47,090 bases of DNA from Solirubrobacterales bacterium (GTDB lineage Bacteria > Actinomycetota > Thermoleophilia > Solirubrobacterales > Solirubrobacteraceae): the NCBI GenBank assembly GCA_019240655.1, contig JAFAXX010000007.1:1-47090 (forward strand), given 5' to 3'. The first letter of the stretch is position 1; each line of letters opens with the position of its first letter. The position numbers and the translations under genes are program-made. Positions 1 through 7,607 of this stretch are shown in pieces. The notes below the pieces were generated by a model. The model saw nothing but the letters and a program-made list of their open reading frames with translations, was not told where the DNA came from and did not search any database.

Positions 1-121
1 GCAGCAATGGCTTGCCCACCTTCAGCGCCAGGTACAGGGCGGTGGCAAGGCCGCGGTCGGGCAGGTAGGCGGTATCCAGCAGCGCCTCCTCGAGCTCGTG
101 GATGTCGCGAAAGCCCTTCAC
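1..121 (-). CDS. MoxR/CoxD-type AAA+ ATPase, N-terminal fragment (runs off the window)
   Basis: Forty codons are visible on the minus strand from a GTG at 121. They include GLATALYLALKVGKPLL, the segment that precedes the Walker A loop in MoxR/CoxD-type AAA+ ATPases. The family helps mature multi-subunit enzymes, and CoxD acts on the Mo-Cu CO dehydrogenase. The gene is divergent from a Mo-hydroxylase operon, which fits such a maturation role (inference). The Walker motifs lie outside the window, and no strong ribosome binding site precedes the GTG, so the start is tentative. Confidence 0.7.
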   Translation of the reverse strand, partial: MKGFRDIHELEEALLDTAYLPDRGLATALYLALKVGKPLL

Positions 122-140
122 TCGGATCCCACTGTAGCCC

Positions 141-170
141 TTGAGAAATTTCCGCAGCGCGGCGTTAGAG
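141..170 (+). promoter_or_regulatory. Candidate sigma70-type promoter of the first Mo-hydroxylase operon
   Basis: TTGAGA (141-146) and TTAGAG (165-170) are separated by 18 bp in the gap between the divergent MoxR-type gene and the TTG start at 234. The spacing and similarity to consensus are reasonable, but no transcription data back it. Confidence 0.35.
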
Positions 171-233
171 TGTCGGCCGGCTGCCCTCTGAAGGGTCCTC
201 GTTCAGCACCCGACGCATTGAGAGGAGAGGTTC

Positions 234-1037
234 TTGCGCGCCAGCGACACTGAGTTGGCCATGCCGGCCTCGGCCGCGGAGGCGGTCGAGGCATTCGGCG
301 ACGGACGCGGTGTGACCGTCTTCGCCGGCGGCACCATCCTGATGCCGGAGATCACGCACGGCCGGTATCCCACGGGAGGGCGCACGCTGATGCTCACCCG
401 CGCCGGGCTCGAGGGCATCACCGGCGACGGCAGGATCGAGATCGGGGCGATGACGCGGCTGGCCGACGTGGCCGCGTCCGGCGTCGAGCCCCTGGCCTCG
501 GCCGCGGGCGACGTCGCCGACCCGGAGGTTCGCAGTCAGGCCACGCTCGGCGGCAACCTGTGCGCGCCCCCCGGCGCCGAGAGCCCGCGCGGCGATCTCC
601 AGGCGGCGCTGCTGGCCGCCGGCGCGAGCGTCCGCTCGGCCGGCGCCGGAGGTGAGCGCACCGATTCGATCGACGAGTTCCTGGGCCGCGCGCACAGCGA
701 GGCGCGGCTGGTGCTCGCCGTCGAGCTCGAGCGCCCGCGACGGGCGGCGTACCTGTCGCTGCGCCGCGCGCACGCCCACTCCTACGCGGTCATGGCGGTG
801 GCCTGCGCGGAGCTGGCCGACGGGATCCGCGTCGCGGCCGCCGGGGTCGGCCCCCGAGCGGTCCGCCTCGCCGCCGTCGAGCGGGCGCTGGCCGGCGGCG
901 CCGCGGCGGCGCAGGCGGCGGGCGCCGCAACCGACGGGGTCACCCCGCACGACGACGCGCTGGCGTCGGCGTGGTACCGAAGCCAGGTCCTCCCCACCCT
1001 GGTCACCCGAGCCCTCGAGCGGCTTCAAGGAGGCTGA
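234..1037 (+). CDS. Molybdenum hydroxylase FAD-binding (medium) subunit
   Basis: The 267-aa product belongs to the CoxM/XdhB family, the subunit that carries FAD and passes electrons from the 2Fe-2S subunit to an acceptor. The FAD motifs are visible as AGGT (residues 31-34) and TLGGNLC (104-110). The length is slightly below the usual 280-300 aa. The TTG start is chosen because AGAGGAGAGG lies just upstream. It is the first gene of an operon; the 2Fe-2S gene begins 2 nt after its stop. The substrate cannot be told from this subunit. Confidence 0.9.
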   Translation: MRASDTELAMPASAAEAVEAFGDGRGVTVFAGGTILMPEITHGRYPTGGRTLMLTRAGLEGITGDGRIEIGAMTRLADVAASGVEPLASAAGDVADPEVRSQATLGGNLCAPPGAESPRGDLQAALLAAGASVRSAGAGGERTDSIDEFLGRAHSEARLVLAVELERPRRAAYLSLRRAHAHSYAVMAVACAELADGIRVAAAGVGPRAVRLAAVERALAGGAAAAQAAGAATDGVTPHDDALASAWYRSQVLPTLVTRALERLQGG

Positions 1038-1039
1038 GC

Positions 1040-1576
1040 ATGGAACTGACCGTCAACGGCGTCACCCGCGCGATCTCGAGCCCACCGCTGACCTCGCTGC
1101 TCCAGGTGCTGCGCGAGGAGCTCGACGTCCTCAGCCCGAAGGCCGGCTGCCAGCAGGGCGGCTGCGGCGCCTGCACGGTGCTGCTCGACGGCGAGCCACG
1201 GCGCGGCTGCCTGGTGCCGGTGGCCGCGGCCGAGGGACACGAGATCACCACCGTCGAGGGCCTCGGCACGCCGGGAGACCTCTCGCCGATCCAGGCCGCC
1301 TTCCACCAGAAGTACGCCGCCCAGTGCGGCTACTGCACCGCGGGCATGTTGATGGCCTCACACGCGCTGATCAATCGAAACGGCGGCAGGGAGGTGCAGC
1401 GCGAGCAGGTGATCGAGGCGCTGAGCGGCCACATCTGCCGGTGCACCGGCTACGTCAAGATCGTCGATGCCGTGATCGCCGCCTCGCGCGGCGACGTCGA
1501 CGTCGAGAAAGAGCAAGGACTGCTGGTGGCGGAGCCCTCCGAGCCGGCGGTCGAACCAAAGGGGGCACCAGCATGA
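1040..1576 (+). CDS. Molybdenum hydroxylase 2Fe-2S (small) subunit
   Basis: The 178-aa product is a CoxS/XdhC-like subunit carrying two [2Fe-2S] clusters. The plant-ferredoxin-type cluster ligands are C37, C42, C45 and C57. The second cluster, in the helical domain, uses C96, C99, C133 and C135 (QCGYC and CRCTGY). An AAGGAGG site overlaps the end of the FAD gene and supports the ATG at 1040. The stop overlaps the start of the next gene (ATGA). The last ~25 residues are an acidic tail beyond the usual domain end. Confidence 0.93.
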   Translation: MELTVNGVTRAISSPPLTSLLQVLREELDVLSPKAGCQQGGCGACTVLLDGEPRRGCLVPVAAAEGHEITTVEGLGTPGDLSPIQAAFHQKYAAQCGYCTAGMLMASHALINRNGGREVQREQVIEALSGHICRCTGYVKIVDAVIAASRGDVDVEKEQGLLVAEPSEPAVEPKGAPA

Positions 1577-2964
1577 AAGCGGTTGGCGCAAGGCTTCCAC
1601 GCTACGACGGGCTCGCGCACACGACGGGCCGCACGGTGTACGTCGACGACGTGCGCGTCGCCGGCACCCTCGTCGCCAAGGCGCTGCGCTCGCCTCACCA
1701 CCATGCCGCGATCACGCGGATCGATACGAGCAAGGCGGAGAAGCTCCCGGGCGTGCGCGCGGTGGTCACCGCGGCCGACGTGCCCAAGAACGTCTACGGG
1801 CATCTCGAGGCGCTCGGCGTCCCGGCCGACGAGCCGCTCCTCGCCGACGGCGAGGTCCGCTACCGCGGTCAGCCGGTCGCCGCCGTCGCCGCCGAGGACG
1901 TCGAAACCGCGCACGAGGCGGTGGCGGCGATCGAGATCGAGTACGAGGAGCGTCCCGCCCTGTTCGACATCCGCAAGGGGCTCGATCCCGACGCGCCGTC
2001 GATCCACCAGTGGGGGCCGGTGTATCCGCATTTCGGGCCCTACAACCACCGGCGGGTGCGCAAGGGTGACGTCGAGTGGGCGTTCGAGAAGGCGGACGTG
2101 ATCGTCGAGGGCGCCTACCGGCCCGCGGCGATCGAGCACTGCCCGCTCGAGACCCAGATCGCGCTCGTGGTTCCCGAGGCCAGCGGGCGGCTGACCGTAT
2201 ACACGTGCACGCAGGCGATGTACTTCTCGCTCGGGGTGATCGCCGCGCACCTGCAGGTGCCGCTGAACCGGGTCAAGCTGATCGGCGGCACGGTGGGCGG
2301 CGGCTTCGGCGGCAAGGTCGACACGGCGGCTGAGACGATCACCTGCCTGCTGGCGCTCAAGGCGCACCGGCCGGTCAAGTGGCGCTGGACGCGGGAGGAG
2401 GAGTTCCTGGCCTCCTCGACGCGCGCCCCGTGGCACATCGAGATCCAGGACGCGGTCTCGAACGACGGCTGGATGCTCGGCCGGCGGATGCTCACCCTGC
2501 ACGACGCCGGCGCCTACGCGCGCTTCTCCCCCTACGGGCTGACCAAGCACGGGTTCCATCACACCGGCGCGTACACGATCCCGAACGTCCACTTCGACGG
2601 CTTCGTCGTGTTCACCAACCGCGTGCCGACCACGGCGATGCGCGGCTTCGGCGTGACCTCGGTGTCGATGGCGGTCGAGCTGCAGATGACACGGATCGCC
2701 GAGACCCTGGGGCTCAGCCCGTGGGAGCTGCGGCTGAAGAACGCCAACCGCATCGGTGACACGACCGCCAACCGGGTGGTAATGCAGGATCCCTCGACGG
2801 TGCCGGTGACGCTGGCCGCGGCCGAGCGGGTGGGCGAGCGGCTCGGGCCCGAGTACACCGCGATGACCCCCGCGCGCCGCAGCGGCGAGCTCCTGCCCGA
2901 GCACCTGGCCGCTCAGCAGGCGCCCGAGGGCGCGCATGTGCTTAGCAACGGAGGGAGGTCCTGA
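1573..2964 (+). CDS. Molybdenum hydroxylase large subunit, N-terminal half (split Mo subunit)
   Basis: The 463-aa protein covers the a/b hammerhead domain and first Mo-cofactor domain of the xanthine dehydrogenase family. GGGFGGK (residues 242-248) and RGFG (357-360) are the pterin and active-site loops. The usual large subunit is about 750-800 aa in one chain. Here it ends cleanly at a TGA that overlaps the ATG of a second gene encoding the rest. Both halves keep their motifs, so this looks like a genuine two-protein subunit, as in nicotinate dehydrogenase NdhL/NdhM of Eubacterium barkeri. The ATG at 1573 overlaps the 2Fe-2S stop. Confidence 0.9.
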   Translation: MKAVGARLPRYDGLAHTTGRTVYVDDVRVAGTLVAKALRSPHHHAAITRIDTSKAEKLPGVRAVVTAADVPKNVYGHLEALGVPADEPLLADGEVRYRGQPVAAVAAEDVETAHEAVAAIEIEYEERPALFDIRKGLDPDAPSIHQWGPVYPHFGPYNHRRVRKGDVEWAFEKADVIVEGAYRPAAIEHCPLETQIALVVPEASGRLTVYTCTQAMYFSLGVIAAHLQVPLNRVKLIGGTVGGGFGGKVDTAAETITCLLALKAHRPVKWRWTREEEFLASSTRAPWHIEIQDAVSNDGWMLGRRMLTLHDAGAYARFSPYGLTKHGFHHTGAYTIPNVHFDGFVVFTNRVPTTAMRGFGVTSVSMAVELQMTRIAETLGLSPWELRLKNANRIGDTTANRVVMQDPSTVPVTLAAAERVGERLGPEYTAMTPARRSGELLPEHLAAQQAPEGAHVLSNGGRS

Positions 2965-4058
2965 TGGCCAGGCACCAGGGTCGCGGGTTTGCGACGATCG
3001 AGTACCCCACCGGGATGAACCAGAACGGGGATCCGACCCAGGCCTGGATCAAGCTCAAGCCCGACGGACGCGTCGACGTCTTCTCGGGCACGGTCGACAT
3101 CGGCCAGGGCTCGAAGACCGTCCACACGCAGATCGTCGCCGACACGCTCGGCGTGCCCTACGACTGGGTGACGATGGACAACTCCAATACCGACTCCTCG
3201 GCGGTGTGCACCGGCACGTTCGCCTCGCGCGGGACGTTCATCGGCGGCAACGCGGTCCGCTTCGCCGCCGAGCGAGTGCGCGAGCGGATTCTCGACATCG
3301 CCTCCAAGGAGCTCGAGATCGATCCCGGCGACCTCGAGATCGCCGACGGCGAGGTGGTGGCCAAGGGCGCCCCGAACCGAAAGATCTCGGTCGCCGACGT
3401 GGCCGGGGCGGCGACCTACAACTACGGCGAGTTGATCTCGGGGCAGGGCACGGCGCTGAAGCCGTTCGCCGAGGTCAACGACGACGACGGGTCCGTACAG
3501 GCCGAGCCGCACTCGGCCGTCTCCTACGCCGCCTGCGTGGCTGACGTGGAGGTCGACGACGAGACCGGCGAGGTCACCGTCAGCCGCCTGGTCCAGGTGT
3601 ATGACGTCGGCCGGGCGATCAATCCGGTCCTCGTCGAGGGCCAGATCGAGGGCGGGGCGATGATGGGCCTCGGGCTCGGGCTGCTCGAGGAGTCCTATCC
3701 GCACTATCCCTCGGCCGAGCACCGCGGCGAGCAGTTCGGCGCCTACCTGGCCCCGGCGATCGAGGACCTGCCGGAGCTCGACAACGTGATCCTCGAGAAT
3801 CCCTCCGTCGACGGCCCGTTCGGGGCCAAGGCGATCGGCGAGATGGCCAACAACGCGCAGCCGCCCGCGATCGCGGCGGCGATCCACGACGCGGTCGGGG
3901 TCTGGGTGACCGAGTATCCGGCCACTCCGGAGCGCGTGCTACGGGCAATCAAGGCCCGGGCACAGCCGCGCCGCGAAGGCAAGCGGGTCATCTTCGACGA
4001 GGAGATCTCGTTGCGCACGGTCTCGGCCAACGGCGGCGCCGGCTTCCTGGAGGTCTGA
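2964..4058 (+). CDS. Molybdenum hydroxylase large subunit, C-terminal half (split Mo subunit)
   Basis: The 364-aa protein is the second Mo-cofactor domain of the xanthine dehydrogenase family. It starts with an ATG overlapping the TGA of the upstream half, which suggests translational coupling and one-to-one assembly. GQG (residues 47-49) is a pterin-binding loop. GAKAIGE, with E293, matches the catalytic glutamate motif. Together the two halves make 827 residues, near a full-length Mo subunit. It is the medium-subunit (NdhM-like) counterpart of nicotinate dehydrogenase. The substrate is unknown. Confidence 0.9.
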   Translation: MARHQGRGFATIEYPTGMNQNGDPTQAWIKLKPDGRVDVFSGTVDIGQGSKTVHTQIVADTLGVPYDWVTMDNSNTDSSAVCTGTFASRGTFIGGNAVRFAAERVRERILDIASKELEIDPGDLEIADGEVVAKGAPNRKISVADVAGAATYNYGELISGQGTALKPFAEVNDDDGSVQAEPHSAVSYAACVADVEVDDETGEVTVSRLVQVYDVGRAINPVLVEGQIEGGAMMGLGLGLLEESYPHYPSAEHRGEQFGAYLAPAIEDLPELDNVILENPSVDGPFGAKAIGEMANNAQPPAIAAAIHDAVGVWVTEYPATPERVLRAIKARAQPRREGKRVIFDEEISLRTVSANGGAGFLEV

Positions 4059-4462
4059 TGAGCACTGGTGAAGCCACCTCACCGTTTGCGGATTGGGAGG
4101 GCCGGGAACCGCTGTCGCTCTTCCCGCGGGTCTCGCTGCACTCGATCGGCGGCGAGCAGGTGCTGCTCTGCCGCGTGCGCTACGAGCCCGGGGCGGAAGT
4201 CCCGCGCCACTCCCACGAGCACACCGAGCAGGTGATGTACGTGTTCGAGGGCGAGGTCGAGATGACGGTCGGCTCGGAGCGGAGGACCCTGCGAGCCGGT
4301 GACACCGTGGTGGTCAACCGCGGCGTCGAGCACGAGCTGCGCTCCGCGGGCGGATGTCAGTTCTTCGAAGCGCTGTCGCCCGTCCCGCTCGACCACGTCG
4401 CCGACCCCGAGCGAGACCTGGTCCTCGGACCGGACGGCGGCAGCCGGCACGTCGAGCGCTGA
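4058..4462 (+). CDS. Small cupin-domain protein
   Basis: The 134-aa single-domain cupin has the metal-binding motif PRHSHEHTEQVMYVFEGE and a second motif GDTVVVNRGVEHEL, so the histidines for a metal site are present. It begins within the stop codon of the Mo subunit half and is therefore part of that operon. Small cupins next to catabolic enzymes often act as isomerases, dioxygenases or ligand sensors, and the sequence does not decide between these. The stop codon lies inside a 24-bp tandem duplication. Confidence 0.85.
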   Translation: MSTGEATSPFADWEGREPLSLFPRVSLHSIGGEQVLLCRVRYEPGAEVPRHSHEHTEQVMYVFEGEVEMTVGSERRTLRAGDTVVVNRGVEHELRSAGGCQFFEALSPVPLDHVADPERDLVLGPDGGSRHVER

Positions 4463-4494
4463 ATCTCGAAGCACGTCGAGCGCTGAATCCCGAA
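4447..4494 (+). repeat. 24-bp tandem duplication spanning the cupin stop codon
   Basis: Positions 4447-4470 and 4471-4494 are two adjacent copies differing at one base. Each holds the last cupin codons (HVER) and a TGA, so the stop has been duplicated without changing the protein. The second copy lies upstream of the tautomerase ribosome binding site. Confidence 0.9.
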
Positions 4495-4512
4495 ACCGAA
4501 AGGAAGGACACG

Positions 4513-4698
4513 ATGCCACTCATCGAGGTCAAGCTGTACGACACGCGGATCAACGAGGAGACGGTTCCGAAGCTGATCCAGAAGGTGACCGACGCGGTGG
4601 TCGAGTGCACGACCGAGAAGATCCGCGGTGAGACGCACGTGATCGTCGAGGGCATCCCGGCCAAGCAGTGGGGCACGGGCGGTAAGCCGCACGCCTAG
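4513..4698 (+). CDS. 4-oxalocrotonate tautomerase family protein
   Basis: The 61-aa protein begins MPLIEVKLYDT, so methionine removal would expose Pro-1, the catalytic base of the tautomerase superfamily. The length matches the 4-OT subunit, a small oligomer that isomerises 2-hydroxymuconate-type dienols. AAAGGAAGG precedes the ATG. As the last gene of the Mo-hydroxylase operon it suggests that ring-cleavage or enol intermediates arise in this pathway (inference). Confidence 0.85.
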   Translation: MPLIEVKLYDTRINEETVPKLIQKVTDAVVECTTEKIRGETHVIVEGIPAKQWGTGGKPHA

Positions 4699-4739
4699 CC
4701 GCCTCGCCGGGTCTCCGGCGGAGCTACCCTGAAGGCGAG

Positions 4740-4997
4740 ATGACCGAGGCCGAGATCCGGGGCTCGACGACGATCATCGAGTTGCTCAAGCGCTACCCGG
4801 ACGGACGCGCCGCCCGGCTGATGAGCGATCTGAACTGGGCCTGCGCCCACTGCGGAGGCGCCTTCCACGAGCCGCTGACGATGGCCGCCAAGCGCCACGC
4901 TCGCGATCCGATGGCGGTGCTCCACGCCTTCCGCGCGCTCGAGCAGGGCGGCCCGTCGCCCGACCAGGTCGAGGCGGCGCGGCGGATGGTCGAATAG
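4740..4997 (+). CDS. DUF1858-like small protein with CxxC
   Basis: The 85-aa product reads TIIELLKRYPDGRAARLMSD followed by a CAHCGG motif (C35, C38) and a helical end. This resembles the DUF1858 fold found alone and at the start of ScdA-like proteins. A TACCCT box (4725-4730) lies 9 nt before the ATG with no clear Shine-Dalgarno sequence, so it may be leaderless and separate from the upstream operon. The CxxC could bind a metal or act in redox; function is unknown. Confidence 0.7.
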   Translation: MTEAEIRGSTTIIELLKRYPDGRAARLMSDLNWACAHCGGAFHEPLTMAAKRHARDPMAVLHAFRALEQGGPSPDQVEAARRMVE

Positions 4998-5010
4998 CGC
5001 CCGCGCTGTG

Positions 5011-5617
5011 GACCGTCGAGTGGGGCCGCGCTGCGCGCGGCGTCCAGCCGGATGACGCGCGGCCGGCCCGGCCGTGGCGAGGCCGGATGCCGAGCGGGCC
5101 GTGCCGCGCGGCCGGCTACTCCGGGCGTTGTGCGTTCGAGTCGCTTTGGTCTCTCGGGTTGGGCTGCCGGCTGGCGCCTCAGCCCGCGGGCTGCGGGCGC
5201 AGCCCGGGTGGGTGAGCTGCCTGGTATTGGGGCGGTGAAGGGTGGGGTGCGGGGGCTTCGCCGACCATAACGTGGAAACGCGCGATGTCGGCACGGCGCT
5301 GTGTCACTTTACGGTCGTCCTGCGCCCACAACGTGAATCGCGCGAGGCACGACTGGCGCTCTTTCCACGTTATGGTCGTTCCCCGACCCTTCACTGCCAA
5401 ATACCGCGCAGTCCAACCAACGGGGCTGCGGCCGCAGGTCGGGCTGAGGCGCCAGCCGAAAGCAAAACCCGAGAGACAGGAAGCCACACGACCTGAAAAC
5501 GCCCGGAGTAGCCGGCCGCGCGGCACGGCCCGCTCGGCATCCGGCCTCGCCACGGCCGGGCCGGCCGCGCGTCATCCGGCTGGACGCCGAGCGCAGCGAG
5601 GCCCCTATGAGACGGTC
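5011..5617. repeat. Long inverted-repeat element (~250-bp arms, ~80-bp centre)
   Basis: The gap between the DUF1858-like gene and larE is one large imperfect palindrome. The outer segment 5038-5129 is identical over 92 bp to the reverse complement of 5498-5589. The arms continue inward with lower identity to GACCATAACGTGGAAA (5263-5278), matched by its complement at 5362-5377. They also extend outward to GACCGTC (5011-5017) and GACGGTC (5611-5617), so the right end covers the last codons of larE. No protein gene is convincing inside. It could be a MITE-like non-autonomous element or a regulatory palindrome; nothing proves mobility. Confidence 0.85.
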
Positions 5618-6417
5618 GTCACCGGCAGCGCGACGGGGCCATTGAGCGAGCCTGACCGGAACGGGCGGGGGCTGAGCTCGGCCTCGTGATAGCCCGCGGC
5701 GCGCACCGCAGCCAGCACCGGCTGTGGATCGCCGAGCGCCCGCGGCAGCTCTTCGGCGGCCAGCTCGACCCGTCCCCGCCGCCCCAGGTGACGAACCCGC
5801 AGGACGCGGAATCCCAGGGCCCTGACCGCCCGCTCGGCTCGATCGACCTGGGCAAGCGCCTGAGGGGTCACCGCCGTGCCGTAGGGCAGCCGTGAGGCCA
5901 GGCACGGCGAGGCCGGCTTCTCGGCGCTGGGAATCCGCAGCTCGCGGGCGAGCGCGCGGACTCGCTTCTTGCCGACGTTCGCCTCGAGCAGCGGGTGGCG
6001 GACTCCGTGCTCGGCGGCGGCGCGCAGCCCCGGCCGCCAGTCGCCGGCGTCGTCGGCGTTCGCGCCCGAGAGCACCACGGCGTACCCCTCGGCCCGGGCG
6101 AGCGCCCCCAGCCGGTCGTACAGCTCGGTCTTGCAGTGGTAGCAGCGATAGCGATCGTTGCGGCGATACTCCTCACGGGCCAGCTCGTCGGTCGTGATCA
6201 CGCGGTGGGCGATCCCGATCGCCGCCGCGACCGCTTGGGCGCCCGGCAGCTCGCCGGTGGCCAGAGCCGGCGACACGGCGGTGACGGCGACGGCGCGATC
6301 CCCGAGCGCACGCGCGGCGATCGCCGCCACCAGCGAGGAGTCGACCCCGCCCGAGAACGCGACCACGGCGCTGCCGAGCGGGCGAATCAGCTCCTCCAGT
6401 TGCGCGGTGCTCGTCAT
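5605..6417 (-). CDS. larE: ATP-dependent sacrificial sulfur transferase LarE
   Basis: The 270-aa enzyme of the PP-loop ATPase family adds sulfur to the pyridinium dicarboxylate mononucleotide during NPN cofactor synthesis. The PP-loop SGGVDSS (residues 22-28) is intact. C172 in SPCLASR is the conserved cysteine that gives up its sulfur in the Lactobacillus plantarum enzyme. CYHC (C92, C95) is also present. It is the third gene of larB-larC-larE; its ATG overlaps the larC stop. The last codons lie within the right arm of the long inverted repeat. Confidence 0.92.
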   Translation of the reverse strand: MTSTAQLEELIRPLGSAVVAFSGGVDSSLVAAIAARALGDRAVAVTAVSPALATGELPGAQAVAAAIGIAHRVITTDELAREEYRRNDRYRCYHCKTELYDRLGALARAEGYAVVLSGANADDAGDWRPGLRAAAEHGVRHPLLEANVGKKRVRALARELRIPSAEKPASPCLASRLPYGTAVTPQALAQVDRAERAVRALGFRVLRVRHLGRRGRVELAAEELPRALGDPQPVLAAVRAAGYHEAELSPRPFRSGSLNGPVALPVTTVS

Positions 6418-7607
6418 CTCAGCTCGCGCGCGGCGGCGAGCGCCGCGGACCAGACGAACTTTACCGGCGCACCGATCTCGCGGGCCAGCGCGGCGCAGTC
6501 GTCGTGCTCGGGGGCGACGTTGACCACGCGCCCGTCCAGACGGGCCAGCTTGATCCTCACCGCGTGCCCGTCGATCTCGACGGTGCGCTCCTCGCGCTCG
6601 AGCTCATACCGGCGCATCGGCACGATCCGGACTCCGAGCGCGCTCGTGTGCTCGAGCAGCGCCCGTGCCACCGCCGGCTCCGCGTCGGGGCGGGCGAGCG
6701 CGGAGAGGACGACGCCGGGCCGGCCCTTCTTCATCGTCACCGGCGCCGTCCACACGTCGAGCGCACCGGCGGCAAAGCAGCGCTCGACGGCATCGGGTAC
6801 GAGCTCGGGGATGAGGTCGTCGAGGTTGGTCTCGAGCACGACCACCTGCCCGCGGGGCTGAGCGCCCGGCGCGCCGGACGCGTCGCCGATCAGCACGCGC
6901 ACCAGGTTGGCGCGGTCGCGGAAGTCGGCCGTCCCGGCGCCGTAGCCGATCGCCCGCAGCGACATCGCCGGCAGCGCGCCCCAGCGGTCGGCCAGCGTGC
7001 TGGCAATTGCCGCGCCCGTCGGCGTGACCAGCTCCGCCTGCAGGTCGACGCCGAAGATCGGCGCGCCGACGAGCAGGGCCGCGGTGGCCGGTGCCGGCAG
7101 CGGCAGCACACCGTGAGCCGTGCGCACCACCCCGCCGCCGATCGGCAGCGGCGAGCACACGAGCGTGCTGACACCGAGATCGTCGAGCAGCGCGATCGCG
7201 CCGACCACGTCGACCAGCGTGTCCTCGGAGCCGAGCTCGTGGAAGTGGATGTCGTCGGGCGCCACGCCGTGGACCCTGCCCTCGGCCTCGGCCAGCCGCT
7301 CGAACACGGCTAGCGCCCGCTCTCGCACCCGGTCTGGGAGCTCCGCGTCGGATAGCCGGCGGCGGATCGAGCGCCAGCTGCGATGGGGATGGTCGTGGTC
7401 GTGAAGGTCGGGCGTCGGGAGCGCCACCTCGAGGTGCAGCGCGCCGACGCCGTGGCGCTGTACGCGGCTCACGTGGAGCTCGACCCCCGCGAGCCCGATC
7501 GAGCGGGGTACCTCACGCAGCGCGGTCTCGGAGGCGCCGGCGTCGAGCAGCGCGGCGATCAGCATGTCGCCGGCCAGCCCGCCGGCGCAGTCGAGGTAGG
7601 CGATCAC
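6414..7607 (-). CDS. larC: Pyridinium-3,5-bisthiocarboxylic acid mononucleotide nickel chelatase LarC
   Basis: The 397-aa protein inserts nickel into the pincer nucleotide in a CTP-dependent step. The start YLDCAGGLAGDM and the histidine-rich HDHDHPH (candidate nickel ligands) are typical. The C-terminal domain (ETNLDDLIPE, TMKKGRPG) is fused in one frame. In L. plantarum the gene is read by a programmed frameshift as larC1/larC2, whereas here it is continuous. The GTG at 7607 overlaps the larB TGA and is preferred over the much longer upstream open frame, which runs antisense through larB and beyond. Confidence 0.92.
   Translation of the reverse strand: MIAYLDCAGGLAGDMLIAALLDAGASETALREVPRSIGLAGVELHVSRVQRHGVGALHLEVALPTPDLHDHDHPHRSWRSIRRRLSDAELPDRVRERALAVFERLAEAEGRVHGVAPDDIHFHELGSEDTLVDVVGAIALLDDLGVSTLVCSPLPIGGGVVRTAHGVLPLPAPATAALLVGAPIFGVDLQAELVTPTGAAIASTLADRWGALPAMSLRAIGYGAGTADFRDRANLVRVLIGDASGAPGAQPRGQVVVLETNLDDLIPELVPDAVERCFAAGALDVWTAPVTMKKGRPGVVLSALARPDAEPAVARALLEHTSALGVRIVPMRRYELEREERTVEIDGHAVRIKLARLDGRVVNVAPEHDDCAALAREIGAPVKFVWSAALAAARELR

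Noticed and set aside
652-1572. Extension of the first Mo subunit upstream of 1573
   Set aside because: It overlaps the FAD and 2Fe-2S genes in another frame and encodes low-complexity Arg/Pro sequence. Homology starts at 1573.
5022-5605. Protein genes inside the long palindrome
   Set aside because: Open frames on both strands mirror each other because the DNA is an inverted repeat; none has a ribosome binding site or known domain.
6414-7607. Programmed frameshift in larC
   Set aside because: The reading frame is continuous over both LarC domains, unlike the split gene of Lactobacillus plantarum.
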